Notes: generated from the sequence alone by a model not told the origin. Counted from the stretch's first letter, positions 51,760 through 60,483 are shown. The stretch is 64,000 nucleotides of DNA from Actibacterium mucosum KCTC 23349 (GCF_000647975.1 NZ_JFKE01000008.1:46631-110630); one strand, 5' to 3'. A program made the numbers and translations.

Positions 51760-52338
51760 ATGAAACGTCTGATTGCAGCTTTGTGCCTGTTGGCCGCCCC
51801 CATTGCCGCACCGGTTTCTGCGCAGGATTTCTCGGAAGGGTCCGAGGCGCGGTCGTGGAACCTTTACGCCGAGCAACCGGCCCGGTTCGAGGCGCAGGTG
51901 GTGGATATCCTGTGCGAGCTCAGCGGCAACTGTCCCGACAATTGCGGCGATGGCCGCCGGCAGCTGGGCCTGCTGCGTGCCGCCGATGGTGTGCTGGTTT
52001 ACCCCAACAAGAACAGCCAGCCGGCCTTTACCGGCGCGGCGGTGGAACTGCTGCCCTATTGCGGTCAGCAGGTTGAGGTGGACGGGTTGATGATCGATGA
52101 TCCCGATCTGGGTGCGATCAACATCTATCTGGTGCAAAAGATCCGCACCGTGGGCGCCGAGGAATGGGTGAAGGCCAACCGCTGGACCAAGGTTTGGGCG
52201 GAGAACCACCCCGAGGCCAAGGGCAAGGGCCCGTGGTTCCGCCGTGACCCGCGCGTCAAGGCCGAGATTGCCGCCGAAGGCTTCACTGGGCTGGGTGTGG
52301 AGGCCGAGCAGACCTTTATCAAGGAACTGTTCGAATGA
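51760..52338 (+). CDS. Cys-rich periplasmic protein of unknown function (paralogue 2)
   Basis: 192 residues with signal peptide MKRLIAALCLLAAPIAAPVSA. The core FEAQVVDILCELSGNCPDNCG...RRQLGLLRAADGVLVYP aligns by eye with paralogue 1: V-D-x-x-C-x-x-S-G, then a Cys pair, then G-L-L and a short strand. LLPYCGQQVEVDGLMIDD follows. An extra C-terminal region of about 60 residues (KANRWTKVWAENHPEAKGK) is absent from paralogue 1. The ATG overlaps no gene but is 9 bp from the previous stop. Function unknown. Confidence 0.72.
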   Translation: MKRLIAALCLLAAPIAAPVSAQDFSEGSEARSWNLYAEQPARFEAQVVDILCELSGNCPDNCGDGRRQLGLLRAADGVLVYPNKNSQPAFTGAAVELLPYCGQQVEVDGLMIDDPDLGAINIYLVQKIRTVGAEEWVKANRWTKVWAENHPEAKGKGPWFRRDPRVKAEIAAEGFTGLGVEAEQTFIKELFE

Positions 52339-52982
52339 AGGCGGCGCTGGCCTTTTGCATGATGGTGGGGGCCGCCTTGGCCCCGGCTTTGGCCCATGAT
52401 GGCGTGGTGCACAAGAACGCCGAAGAGGCGGCGCGCCACCGGGCCGCGACGGCCAAGCCGCTGCCGCCACTGGCCTTGCCCACGACACTGCCGTTTGACG
52501 TTGGCGGGCCATTTGATCTGGTGGATCACCACGGTCAGCCCCGCAGCCAGGTGGACCCGGACGGGCGGTATCAGCTGCTGTTCTTTGGCTATGCCAACTG
52601 CCCGTCGATCTGCGCCGTGGCCATGCCGCTGATGGCGGATGTCACGACCACGCTGGCCGGGCAGGGCATCGCCGTGCGCCCGGTGATGATCACCGTGGAC
52701 CCCAAGCGCGATCAGGTGGGCAACATGGCCGAGCCATTGGGCGCGCTGCACCCCGATTTTGTTGGCCTGACCGGCAGCCCCGAGGCGTTGCAGGTGGCCT
52801 ATGACGCCTATCGGGTCGAGATCGAGCATGTGTTCGACGACCCCGAATACGGCGCGGTCTTTTCCCATGGCAGCCATGTGTATCTGCTGGACGCATCGGG
52901 CGAAGTGCTGACATTGTTGCCGCCCATTCTGGACGCGGCGCGGGTGTCGCAGATCGTGGCGAATTACGCGCAGAACAGCTAG
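52335..52982 (+). CDS. SCO1/SenC-family copper chaperone / thiol protein
   Basis: 215 residues with a cleavable leader (MKAALAFCMMVGAALAPALA). The thioredoxin-like SCO fold carries the copper motif CPSIC in FGYANCPSICAVAMP and the His ligand in FSHGSHVYLLD. SCO proteins deliver copper to the CuA or CuB site of heme-copper oxidases, or act as thiol reductants. An ATGA overlap couples it to the Cys-rich paralogue 2, suggesting they act together. No oxidase genes are in the window. Confidence 0.88.
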   Translation: MKAALAFCMMVGAALAPALAHDGVVHKNAEEAARHRAATAKPLPPLALPTTLPFDVGGPFDLVDHHGQPRSQVDPDGRYQLLFFGYANCPSICAVAMPLMADVTTTLAGQGIAVRPVMITVDPKRDQVGNMAEPLGALHPDFVGLTGSPEALQVAYDAYRVEIEHVFDDPEYGAVFSHGSHVYLLDASGEVLTLLPPILDAARVSQIVANYAQNS

Positions 52983-53428
52983 GTGTCGTGATCGGGGTGC
53001 TGGTTCGACCGCACCCCGGCATTCCATTCCAGATCTCGTGCTGCCTCGTCGTCGGTTTTGACCGGAAGCGCGGGTAAGTTGTCGAAAAAGCTGCACTTGC
53101 TTTCGGTGTTGACCTGAACGGCGGGGGCGGCCATTTCGGGCGTATCCAGCGAGCCGATGGACAGCTCGACCCCACCTTCATACGCATAAGTCAGCGGAGT
53201 GCCGCAATTGCCGCAGAACCCGCGCCAGTTGCGGTTCGAGCTGTCAAACCGTGCCGGTTGTCCGCGTGTCCATTCCAGCCCATGCGCGGTGACCAGCGGG
53301 CCGAAGAACCCGCCAAAAGCCTTTTGGCACATCCTGCAATGACAGATCGAGGCGCGGCCGAGCCGTGCAAAACGGTACCGCACTGCGCCGCATTGGCAGC
53401 CGCCGGTGTTCAGACAGGTCTGGGTCAT
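52979..53428 (-). CDS. GFA-family (CENP-V/GFA domain) zinc protein
   Basis: 149 residues with the Cys pattern of the glutathione-dependent formaldehyde-activating family: GGCQCGAVRYR, then SICHCRMCQKAFGG, then GFCGNCGTPLTY. These bind one or two zinc ions. Real Gfa is larger; short members are mostly of unknown function. Its stop overlaps the SCO stop by 4 bp (convergent). It is separated from the SDR gene upstream by 49 bp and may be co-transcribed with it. Confidence 0.82.
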   Translation of the reverse strand: MTQTCLNTGGCQCGAVRYRFARLGRASICHCRMCQKAFGGFFGPLVTAHGLEWTRGQPARFDSSNRNWRGFCGNCGTPLTYAYEGGVELSIGSLDTPEMAAPAVQVNTESKCSFFDNLPALPVKTDDEAARDLEWNAGVRSNQHPDHDT

Positions 53429-53477
53429 TGGGCCTCCGGTCGGTGGGCGCGGCGGGGTGATCCGCCGCGCCCCTGCA

Positions 53478-54209
53478 CTATGCCTTGAAGATCGAGTTTC
53501 CGCCATCGGCAAGCATGGCCGTGCCAGTGACAAACGAAGCGGCATCCGACAGAAGGAACGCCGCCGCCTGCGCGATCTCTTCTGGCTGGGCCATGCGTTT
53601 GAGCGCATGCATGCCGGCCACGGCCTCGTGAAAGGCTGCGTCGTCGCCGGCCATGGGGGTCAGTGTGCCGCCCGGCAGCAGGGCATTGACGCGAATGCCG
53701 GCGGCCCCGTGCTCGGCCGCCAGAACCTGCGTCAGGCCGATCAGCCCGGCCTTGGAGGCCGCATAGGCCGCCATGCCCGGCAGACCAATCGTGTGGCCCA
53801 CAAAGGACGACGTAAAGACCAGCGACCCGCCATCCGTCATCGCAGGGATCTGGTATTTGGCCGACAGGAAGGCCGAGGTCAGGTTGACCTGCATTGCATT
53901 GTCCCACGCCTCGGCGGTCATGTCCGGCACCGGGCCCATTTCGCCCAGAGTACCCGCATTGTTGAAAGCGCCGTGCAAACCGCCAAACGTGTCGAGCGCC
54001 AGGTCAACCGCGCCTTTGGCGGTCTCTGGCTGCGCCACGTCCCCGACCAGAAAGGCGGCATGCGGCAGTTCGGCGGCAAGGGCCTGCAGGGGATCGGCCC
54101 GGCGGGCCACCAGCACCAGTTTTGCCCCTTGCGCCGCGCAAAGCCGCGCGGCCGACGCGCCGATCCCGGAACTGGCACCGGTAATGATGAGGGTCTTGTC
54201 GTGCAGCAT
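53478..54209 (-). CDS. SDR-family oxidoreductase
   Basis: 243-residue SDR: TGASSGIGASAARL, NNAGTLGEMGP, and the catalytic segment FTSSFVGHT...YAASKAG. The ending MLADGGNSIF is FabG-like. I start at MLHDKTLIITG, where GGAGAATTCAG precedes the ATG; the frame is open about 30 codons further without a ribosome site. It is near a GFA protein and a tRNA, so context does not define a substrate. Confidence 0.85.
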   Translation of the reverse strand: MLHDKTLIITGASSGIGASAARLCAAQGAKLVLVARRADPLQALAAELPHAAFLVGDVAQPETAKGAVDLALDTFGGLHGAFNNAGTLGEMGPVPDMTAEAWDNAMQVNLTSAFLSAKYQIPAMTDGGSLVFTSSFVGHTIGLPGMAAYAASKAGLIGLTQVLAAEHGAAGIRVNALLPGGTLTPMAGDDAAFHEAVAGMHALKRMAQPEEIAQAAAFLLSDAASFVTGTAMLADGGNSIFKA

Positions 54210-54335
54210 CTGAATTCTCCGATAAGTCATGCTGCAGGGTTGGTAATGTGGGGCGTATTGCCGGCGCGACCCGGTTCCTGCGGGAAGCCACTTTACACCG
54301 CCCACAGGTTGCCTATTGTCGCCGCACCATGCGTT

Positions 54336-54421
54336 GCGGGCGTGATGGAATGGTAGACATATCGGACTTAAAATCCGAAGGGCCTATGCCCGTGTGGGTT
54401 CGAGTCCCACCGCCCGCACCA
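54336..54421 (+). tRNA. tRNA-Leu (UAA)
   Basis: A complete class II tRNA. The acceptor stem is GCGGGCG/CGCCCGC. The anticodon loop CTTAAAA (54367-54373), within the TCGGA/TCCGA stem, gives anticodon TAA (54369-54371). The long variable arm GGGC-CTAT-GCCC is present and the T-arm is GTGGGTTCGAGTCCCAC. CCA is encoded at 54419-54421. Confidence 0.97.
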
Positions 54422-54527
54422 CTGCACATCCTTTCGCTCTTTATCGCTGGCGGACATATCGGCAAAGGTACCGGCATTTGTCCGGCGGGTGGCCAGCCGG
54501 CCATCGAAGGCCGGTTGGCGTTGCGCA

Positions 54528-56144
54528 TCAGCTGAGCTGTTCGAACAGTCGGGCGACAGCTTCGGCGCCCGGGTCGTTGTGGCCTTCCAGCTGTGCGGCA
54601 TTCACATAGGCGGCGCGCCCGGCTTTGGCCTGCAGCATTGCGGCGGTGGCATTTGCACCGGCGCGCGCGGCGGCAGCCGCGGCAGGAATGCCGCCGGGCA
54701 GGGCGTCGAGCGCGGGGTGCATGGCATCCACCATCGTCCGGTCGCCAAGCTCGGCCCCGCCGATCTCCTGCATTCGGGTCAGACCTGCCTTCAGCGCGTC
54801 GATGGTCGACACGCCACTGCTGGCAGCATCCCCAGCGGCGGCAAAGAAGATCGCCAGCAATACACCGGACGAGCCGCCCATCGTCTGTGACAATTCCTGT
54901 CCAAGGGCGCGGAACAGCTGTGTGTGATCGGCCAATGGCAGGTCGTCCATGGCCGATTGCAGGGCGCGCGCGGCGTTGGCCAGCGTGCTGCCCGTGTCGC
55001 CGTCGCCCGATTTGGCGTCCAGCGCGTTCAGGTCCGCCTCGGCGTTGATCATGATCTGGCAGACATGGGTCAGAAAGGCGCGGGTGTCGGGGTGATCCGA
55101 CGCGGGCGGGCGGATCGGTGACAGGCCGTCGGGCAGTGCGGCGGTAGCGATCGACGTGATCTGCGACAGGCCGGGCCACGCCGCCATGGGGACGTCAGCG
55201 CCCAGCGCGGCGACCTCATCCGGTGCAGCCTCGAGCAGGGAGATCGAGAAGCCGCGCATATCCAGCGACGTCATCAGCGCCGCCGGGCCCACCACCGCGG
55301 TGACCTTGCCCGCCAATGGGCCACTGAACAGTTCATGCGCCAGAACCGCCGTTTCCAGAACCGAACAGCCGCCCAGGTTGTTCAACAGCGCCACATGGGA
55401 CCCGTCGCCCATGCCGGCGGCCAGTTTCTCGGACACCGCGGCCATAGCGTTGCGGGCGGTGTCGAACGGCACCTGTTCCACACCCGGCTCGCCGTGAATG
55501 CCCAGGCCCAGTTCGGCCATACCGGCGGGGATGCGCGCCTCTTTCGGGGCGCCGGGCACGGTGCAGGTGTCCAGCGACATGCCGATGGACCGTGTGCGCG
55601 CGATCACACTTTCGGCGCGGTCGGCGACTGTGTCCAGATCGGCCCCGCCTTCGGCCAGCGCCCCGGCAATCTTGTGCACGAACAGCGTGCCCGCCAGCCC
55701 GCGCGCCTGAGGCAGGTCGGGCAGGGCGATGTCGTCATCCACAATCACCATGCGCACCTTCAGGCCAAAGGCCCGCGCGCGTTCGGCGGCCAGCCCGAAA
55801 TTCAGCCGGTCGCCGGTGTAGTTCTTGACAATCAGCAGGCACCCCGCCGGCCCCGTGACCGCCAGGATCCCCGCCAGCACGGCATCGACCGAGGGCGAGG
55901 CGAACACGTCGCCGCACACCGCCGCCGTCAACATGCCCGGCCCCACGAACCCGCCATGCGACGGTTCGTGCCCCGAGCCGCCGCCCGACACCAGCGCCAC
56001 GCGGGATTTGTCCCAATCGTTGCGCAGCACCACGCGGATATGCGGATAGCCGTCCAGCCGCGCCAAGGCCCCGCCCGAGGCCGCCACAAGGCCGTCGATG
56101 GCCTCGGTCACGATATCCGCTTTTTCGTTCAGAAATTGGGTCAT
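54528..56144 (-). CDS. Dihydroxyacetone kinase, fused DhaK-DhaL (ATP-dependent)
   Basis: 538 residues. The DhaK half (1-330) has ALVSGGGSGHEPSHGGFVG and the substrate-binding His in GLGIHGEPG. The DhaL half (about 345-538) has SGDGDTGSTLANAARAL, the Mg-ADP site, and GGSSGVLLAIFF. A fused, ATP-using enzyme phosphorylates dihydroxyacetone (or glyceraldehyde/erythrulose). It is the last gene of the ABC importer operon controlled by LacI, which suggests the imported substrate is converted to dihydroxyacetone or a related ketose. It ends about 107 bp after tRNA-Leu on the opposite strand. Confidence 0.93.
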   Translation of the reverse strand: MTQFLNEKADIVTEAIDGLVAASGGALARLDGYPHIRVVLRNDWDKSRVALVSGGGSGHEPSHGGFVGPGMLTAAVCGDVFASPSVDAVLAGILAVTGPAGCLLIVKNYTGDRLNFGLAAERARAFGLKVRMVIVDDDIALPDLPQARGLAGTLFVHKIAGALAEGGADLDTVADRAESVIARTRSIGMSLDTCTVPGAPKEARIPAGMAELGLGIHGEPGVEQVPFDTARNAMAAVSEKLAAGMGDGSHVALLNNLGGCSVLETAVLAHELFSGPLAGKVTAVVGPAALMTSLDMRGFSISLLEAAPDEVAALGADVPMAAWPGLSQITSIATAALPDGLSPIRPPASDHPDTRAFLTHVCQIMINAEADLNALDAKSGDGDTGSTLANAARALQSAMDDLPLADHTQLFRALGQELSQTMGGSSGVLLAIFFAAAGDAASSGVSTIDALKAGLTRMQEIGGAELGDRTMVDAMHPALDALPGGIPAAAAAARAGANATAAMLQAKAGRAAYVNAAQLEGHNDPGAEAVARLFEQLS

Positions 56145-56156
56145 GATGGGTCCTCC

Positions 56157-57152
56157 TCAGGCCACGCGATTGCCGCTGGCGTCGAAATAGAACGGCCGCT
56201 GGGGCCGGATTTTCACGATGTCGCCGGCCCGCAGGGTGGTGTGCGGCTCGGTCACGGTTACAAGGTCATGCTCGTGCAGCGACAGGTGCAGGCGGGTCTG
56301 GTCGCCCAAGCGTTCCACGCGGGTCACCAGGCTGTCTTGCCCGTCGCCCTGCGCGATCTGTTCGGGACGCAGGCCAATGGTGGTGGCGCCCGACGGTGCG
56401 CCGGCAAACAGGTCCGCCGGCAGCAGGTTGATACGCGGCTGTCCCAGCCGCCCGGCGGCGTATTGGCTGACGGGATCCTCGTAGATCTCGCGCGGGGTGC
56501 CGAACTGCACCAGCGCCCCCTGATCCAGCACGCCGACATGGGTGGCCATGGTCATCGCCTCAATCTGGTCATGGGTCACGTAAAGCAGCGTGGCGCCGGA
56601 TTCCGCCTGAATGCTTTTCAACTCGATCCGCAGATCGGCGCGCAGCTTGGCGTCGAGCGAGCTGAGCGGTTCGTCCATCAGATAGACCTGCGGATCGCGC
56701 ACCAGCGCCCGGCCGATCGAGACGCGCTGCATCTCGCCGCCCGACAGCTCGGTTGCCTTGTTGTCCAGCTTGTGGCTGATCTGCAGGGTCTCGGCCACCT
56801 GAGCCACGCGCGCGGTGATCTGATCCTGGGGCGTGCGCAGCAGGGGGGATTTCAGCGGAAAGGCCAGATTCTCGCGCACGGTCAGGTGCGGATAAAGCGA
56901 GTATTGCTGAAACACCATCGCCACGTTGCGCTGCGCAGGTGTCAGGCCCGCCATCGACTGGCCGTTGATCCGCACATCGCCCGCATCAGGCGTATCCAGC
57001 CCCGACACCATGCGCAACGTGGTGGTTTTGCCCGCGCCGGTGGGCCCCAGCAGCACCACGAAGGCGCCATCGGGCACGGTCATCGACACATTGTTCAGCG
57101 CCACCGTGTCGCCGAAGCTCTTGGTCACGTTATCCAGTACAATCTCAGCCAT
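56157..57152 (-). CDS. ABC transporter ATPase (MalK-like), first of a tandem pair
   Basis: 331-residue ATPase. Walker A is GPTGAGKTTTLR, the Q-loop MVFQQYSLYPHLTV, the signature LSGGEMQRVSIGRALV and Walker B YLMDEPLSSLDAKL, with a C-terminal TOBE-like domain. GPTGAG departs from the GPSGCG of most MalK proteins. The start at 57152 overlaps the second ATPase gene by 8 bp. A paired ATPase set is unusual for CUT1 importers, which mostly use one homodimer, but is known in the glycerol-type importer GlpST. Confidence 0.92.
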   Translation of the reverse strand: MAEIVLDNVTKSFGDTVALNNVSMTVPDGAFVVLLGPTGAGKTTTLRMVSGLDTPDAGDVRINGQSMAGLTPAQRNVAMVFQQYSLYPHLTVRENLAFPLKSPLLRTPQDQITARVAQVAETLQISHKLDNKATELSGGEMQRVSIGRALVRDPQVYLMDEPLSSLDAKLRADLRIELKSIQAESGATLLYVTHDQIEAMTMATHVGVLDQGALVQFGTPREIYEDPVSQYAAGRLGQPRINLLPADLFAGAPSGATTIGLRPEQIAQGDGQDSLVTRVERLGDQTRLHLSLHEHDLVTVTEPHTTLRAGDIVKIRPQRPFYFDASGNRVA

Positions 57153-58242
57153 TGGACAGCACCTTTGCATTCGCGTCAGACAACAGCGCGCGGCCCTTGT
57201 CACATTCAAAAAGGGTCAGGGTGCGGGCATCGAAATCCAGCCCGGTGCGCGCGCCGATCTGCACCTTGCGGTCCGATGGGATGCGCGCCTTGACCTCGCC
57301 ATGGGGCGTGTTCAGCGTGATGATCTGCGTGGTGCCCAGATATTCGGCCGCCACAACCTCGCCCCGATAGGGCGCATCGTCCAGCAGGCGGATATGTTCG
57401 GGCCGCACCCCCAGCGCCAGCTTGCCATGCGCCCCGTCGCGTTGGGTGGGCACGGGGATCGTGGCCTCGCCCAGCGAGACCTGATCGGTGCCCGCGCCAA
57501 CCATGCCGTCGAACCGCAGGAAGTTCATGGGCGGCGAGCCGATGAAGCTGGCCACGAACATGGTGGCGGGCCAGTCATAAATGTCTTGCGGCACGCCGAA
57601 CTGTTCCACCACGCCGTGGTTCATCACCACGATCTTGTCGCCCATCTGCATCGCCTCAAGCTGATCATGGGTCACATAGACGGTGGTGGCGCCCATGCGG
57701 TCGTGCAGCGCGCGCAGCTCTTCGGCCATATGCTCGCGGAACTCGGCATCCAGTGCGCCCAGCGGTTCGTCCATAAAAAACGCCCGCGGCTCGCGCACGA
57801 TGGCGCGGCCCAGCGCCACGCGCTGGCGGTCGCCGCCCGACAGACCGCCCACCGGACGGTCCAGAATGTCGGTGATGCCCAGTATCTCGGCCACTTCGCC
57901 CACCTTGGCGCGGACCTGCGGCCGGGCCATACCCTGGCTGAGCAGCGGATAGCTGATATTGCGCCGCACGTTCATGTGCGGGTACAGCGCGAACATCTGG
58001 AACACAAAGGCGATATCACGCTGGCTGGCGGGTTTCTGGCCCACCGCATCGCCGTCGATAAAGACCTCACCGGCGGTTGGCAGCTCCAGCCCCGCCATCA
58101 TCCGCAGCGTCGTCGTCTTGCCACAGCCCGAGGGGCCCAGCAGCATGAAGAATTCGCCATCTTCAATGGTGAAGCTCGAGGATTGCACCGCCGTGAACGC
58201 GCCAAATTCCTTGCGCAGGCTTTCTATTCTGATCTGCGCCAT
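57145..58242 (-). CDS. ABC transporter ATPase (MalK-like), second of a tandem pair
   Basis: 365-residue ATPase. Walker A is GPSGCGKTTTLR, the Q-loop FVFQMFALYPHMNV, the signature LSGGDRQRVALGRAIV and Walker B FFMDEPLGALDAEF. The C-terminal regulatory domain has LALGVRPEHIRLLDD. It likely forms a heterodimer with the neighbouring ATPase. The small membrane protein gene lies 3 nt upstream. Confidence 0.93.
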   Translation of the reverse strand: MAQIRIESLRKEFGAFTAVQSSSFTIEDGEFFMLLGPSGCGKTTTLRMMAGLELPTAGEVFIDGDAVGQKPASQRDIAFVFQMFALYPHMNVRRNISYPLLSQGMARPQVRAKVGEVAEILGITDILDRPVGGLSGGDRQRVALGRAIVREPRAFFMDEPLGALDAEFREHMAEELRALHDRMGATTVYVTHDQLEAMQMGDKIVVMNHGVVEQFGVPQDIYDWPATMFVASFIGSPPMNFLRFDGMVGAGTDQVSLGEATIPVPTQRDGAHGKLALGVRPEHIRLLDDAPYRGEVVAAEYLGTTQIITLNTPHGEVKARIPSDRKVQIGARTGLDFDARTLTLFECDKGRALLSDANAKVLSNG

Positions 58243-58245
58243 GGG

Positions 58246-58434
58246 TTACTCCGGGAAATGGCTGACGATGATGAACATGACGGTGCCCACCAGCGTGACG
58301 ATGAAGGAATAGGAGAACAGCGCCAGCACGAAGGGCTGCATCATCATGACCACGCCGATCGCGATGAGGATCGAGGCGACCATCTCCCACGGGCCGCGCC
58401 GCAGGCGCAGCAGGTTGTTGAAAAAGCTGGTCAT
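58246..58434 (-). CDS. Small two-helix membrane protein in the importer operon
   Basis: 62 residues (63 if the tandem ATG at 58437 is used). Two hydrophobic segments, MVASILIAIGVVMMMQPFVL and FSYSFIVTLVGTVMFIIVSH, follow a short basic start (LLRLRRGPW). It overlaps the upstream permease stop in ATGATGA and is 3 nt from the next ATPase gene, so it is clearly translated with the transporter. It resembles in position the small DUF2160-type proteins of glycerol ABC importers; I cannot confirm homology by eye. It may help assembly or regulate the transporter. Confidence 0.72.
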   Translation of the reverse strand: MTSFFNNLLRLRRGPWEMVASILIAIGVVMMMQPFVLALFSYSFIVTLVGTVMFIIVSHFPE

Positions 58435-59375
58435 CATTTGCGAACGGCTCCGAATGTGATCCCGCGCAACAGGTGTTTGCGCAGCAGGATGGTGAAGACC
58501 ATGACCGGCACCAGGAACAGCGTGGCGCCCGCGGCCACGGCGGGCCAGTCCTGCCCGCCCACACCGATGATGGTGGGGATAAAGGGCGGCGCGGTCTGCG
58601 CGGTGCCCGAGGTCAGCAGTACGGCAAAGGCGTATTCGTTCCAGGCGAAGATCAGGCAGAAGATCGCGGTTGAGGCAATGCCGGTGGCCGCCTGTGGCAG
58701 CACCACCTTATAAAAGGCCTGAAAGCGTGTGTATCCGTCGATCAGGGCGGCCTCTTCATATTCCACCGGTATCTCGTCGATGAAACCTTTCAAAAGCCAG
58801 ACAGACAGCGACAGGTTCACGGCGGTATAAAGCAGGATCATCCCCGCATGCGTGTCGTTCAACCCCAGCGTGCGGAACATCAGAAAGATCGGGATGGCCA
58901 CGGCGATGGGGGGCATCATCCGGGTCGACAGGATGAAGAACAACAGGTCGTCCTTCAGTGGCACCCGGAACCGCGAGAACGCATAAGCCGCCGCGGTGCC
59001 CAGGATGATACACAGGAAGGTCGAGCCAAAGCCGATGATGATCGAGTTCAGGAACCGTTCGCCATAGCGCGACGGGCCGGCGATGATCATGTCGTATTGA
59101 CGCACGATCCGGTCGTACCACGTGGTGGGCGGGCCCAGTTCGGCCAGGGTTTCCTCGGTCACCCGCGTGCGGGTGGTGAAGAGGTTCACGTAGCCTTCCA
59201 GCGTTGGTTCAAACACAACCTTGGGCGGATAGGCGATGGCATCGGCGGGGGATTTGAACCCGGTGGCGATGATCCACAGCAAGGGCAGAATGGTGATGAC
59301 CGCGTAGAGGATCACAAGGATCCCGGCCATCCATTTCTGCCGCAGCGACGGTTCGGTGACGGAATAGCTGCTCAT
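58434..59375 (-). CDS. Sugar/polyol ABC transporter permease (MalG-type)
   Basis: 313-residue permease. Six membrane segments are visible. The EAA loop is EYEEAALIDGYTRFQAFYKVVLP. The periplasmic loop between helices 1 and 2 is about 35 residues longer than usual (TRTRVTEETLAELGPPTTWY). GAGGAAAACC precedes the ATG. A 163-bp gap with hairpins separates it from the first permease. Confidence 0.92.
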   Translation of the reverse strand: MSSYSVTEPSLRQKWMAGILVILYAVITILPLLWIIATGFKSPADAIAYPPKVVFEPTLEGYVNLFTTRTRVTEETLAELGPPTTWYDRIVRQYDMIIAGPSRYGERFLNSIIIGFGSTFLCIILGTAAAYAFSRFRVPLKDDLLFFILSTRMMPPIAVAIPIFLMFRTLGLNDTHAGMILLYTAVNLSLSVWLLKGFIDEIPVEYEEAALIDGYTRFQAFYKVVLPQAATGIASTAIFCLIFAWNEYAFAVLLTSGTAQTAPPFIPTIIGVGGQDWPAVAAGATLFLVPVMVFTILLRKHLLRGITFGAVRK

Positions 59376-59538
59376 TGGTTTTCCTCGCCACAGGCGATGT
59401 TGGTGCAAGAGGTGGGGACGGTGCGGCGCAGGGCTGCGCGCGACCGCGGGTGGGGGTGAAGCCCCCGCCCATGGGGGCGGTCGGGGGCTGCCCGGCGGTG
59501 CCCGCCGTGCGGGTGATTGAGGGACTTGTCGGGCATCA
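59376..59538 (-). other. GC-rich 163-bp gap between the two permease genes
   Basis: No ORF. The region is rich in G/C runs and forms several possible hairpins; the clearest is CCGCCC-ATGG-GGGCGG at 59466-59481. Such gaps inside an otherwise tightly packed transporter operon often mark mRNA processing or partial attenuation sites. No T-run follows, so full termination is unlikely. Confidence 0.4.
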
Positions 59539-60483
59539 TCACCGCTCCTTCACCTTGTTCAGGGCTTTGACGTAAATCGACGCGAGGCCAAACACCGTGA
59601 CAAACAGGATCACCGCATAGGCCGAGGCATAGCCGGTGCGCCATTTCTCGAACGCTTCGCGCTTGAGGTTGATCGAGGTCAGCTCGGTCGTGGACCCCGG
59701 CCCGCCGCCGGTCAGCTGCACCACCAGATCGAACATCTTGAAGTTTTCGATCCCGCGAAACAGCACCGCCAGCATCAGAAAGGGCAGCACCATCGGGATG
59801 GTGATTGTCCAGAACTGCCGCCATTTGCTGGCGCGGTCGCATTCGGCGGCCTCGTAGATGCTGTCGGGGATGGACCTGAGGCCCGCCAGACAGATCAGCA
59901 TCACAAAGGGTGTCCACATCCACGTGTCCACGATGACAATGGCCCATGGCGCCAACGCCACCTCGCCGATCATCGAGAAACTGGACGGGTCCACGCCGGA
60001 AAAGAACGCGACGATGTAGTTGAACAGGCCAATTTGCGGCTGATACAGGAAGGTCCAGAAATTACCGACCACCGCGGGGCTGAGCATCATGGGCAGCACG
60101 ATGATCGTGGTCCACAGGTCGTTGCCCTTGAATTTCTTGTTGATCAGGTAGGCCAAGGTAAAGCCGATCAGCACCTGGATCACGATCGTGCTGATCAGGA
60201 AATGCGCCGTGGCCTGCATGGTGATCCACGTGTCTTCGTCGGTCAGGATGCGCTCGTAATTGCGCAGCCCGATATAGTCGACCTCGCGGTTCCGGTTGGC
60301 CTTGAAATTGGTGAAGCTCAGATTGATCGTCCAGATCAGCGGAAAGATGTTCACCGCGAGCAACAGGAAGATCGACGGGCCCACGAAGATCCACGCGATC
60401 GCGCGGTCTGACAACCCGCGCACGCGGTTCGCGATCCCGGGCGGTGTGGCTTGGGCCAGCTTATCTGCCGGTGAGTTTGCCAT
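59539..60483 (-). CDS. Sugar/polyol ABC transporter permease (MalF-type)
   Basis: 314-residue CUT1 permease. The membrane segments begin WIFVGPSIFLLLAVNIFPLIW, and the EAA loop is SIYEAAECDRASKWRQFWTITIP. The usual LTGGGPGSTTELTS stretch follows. It is 124 bp downstream of the binding-protein gene, with a strong hairpin between. Confidence 0.92.
   Translation of the reverse strand: MANSPADKLAQATPPGIANRVRGLSDRAIAWIFVGPSIFLLLAVNIFPLIWTINLSFTNFKANRNREVDYIGLRNYERILTDEDTWITMQATAHFLISTIVIQVLIGFTLAYLINKKFKGNDLWTTIIVLPMMLSPAVVGNFWTFLYQPQIGLFNYIVAFFSGVDPSSFSMIGEVALAPWAIVIVDTWMWTPFVMLICLAGLRSIPDSIYEAAECDRASKWRQFWTITIPMVLPFLMLAVLFRGIENFKMFDLVVQLTGGGPGSTTELTSINLKREAFEKWRTGYASAYAVILFVTVFGLASIYVKALNKVKER

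Noticed and set aside
58246..58434. The small membrane ORF as a chance frame
   Set aside because: Chance is unlikely given the overlap with the upstream stop, the 3-nt gap to the next gene and two clean hydrophobic helices, so it was kept as a gene.
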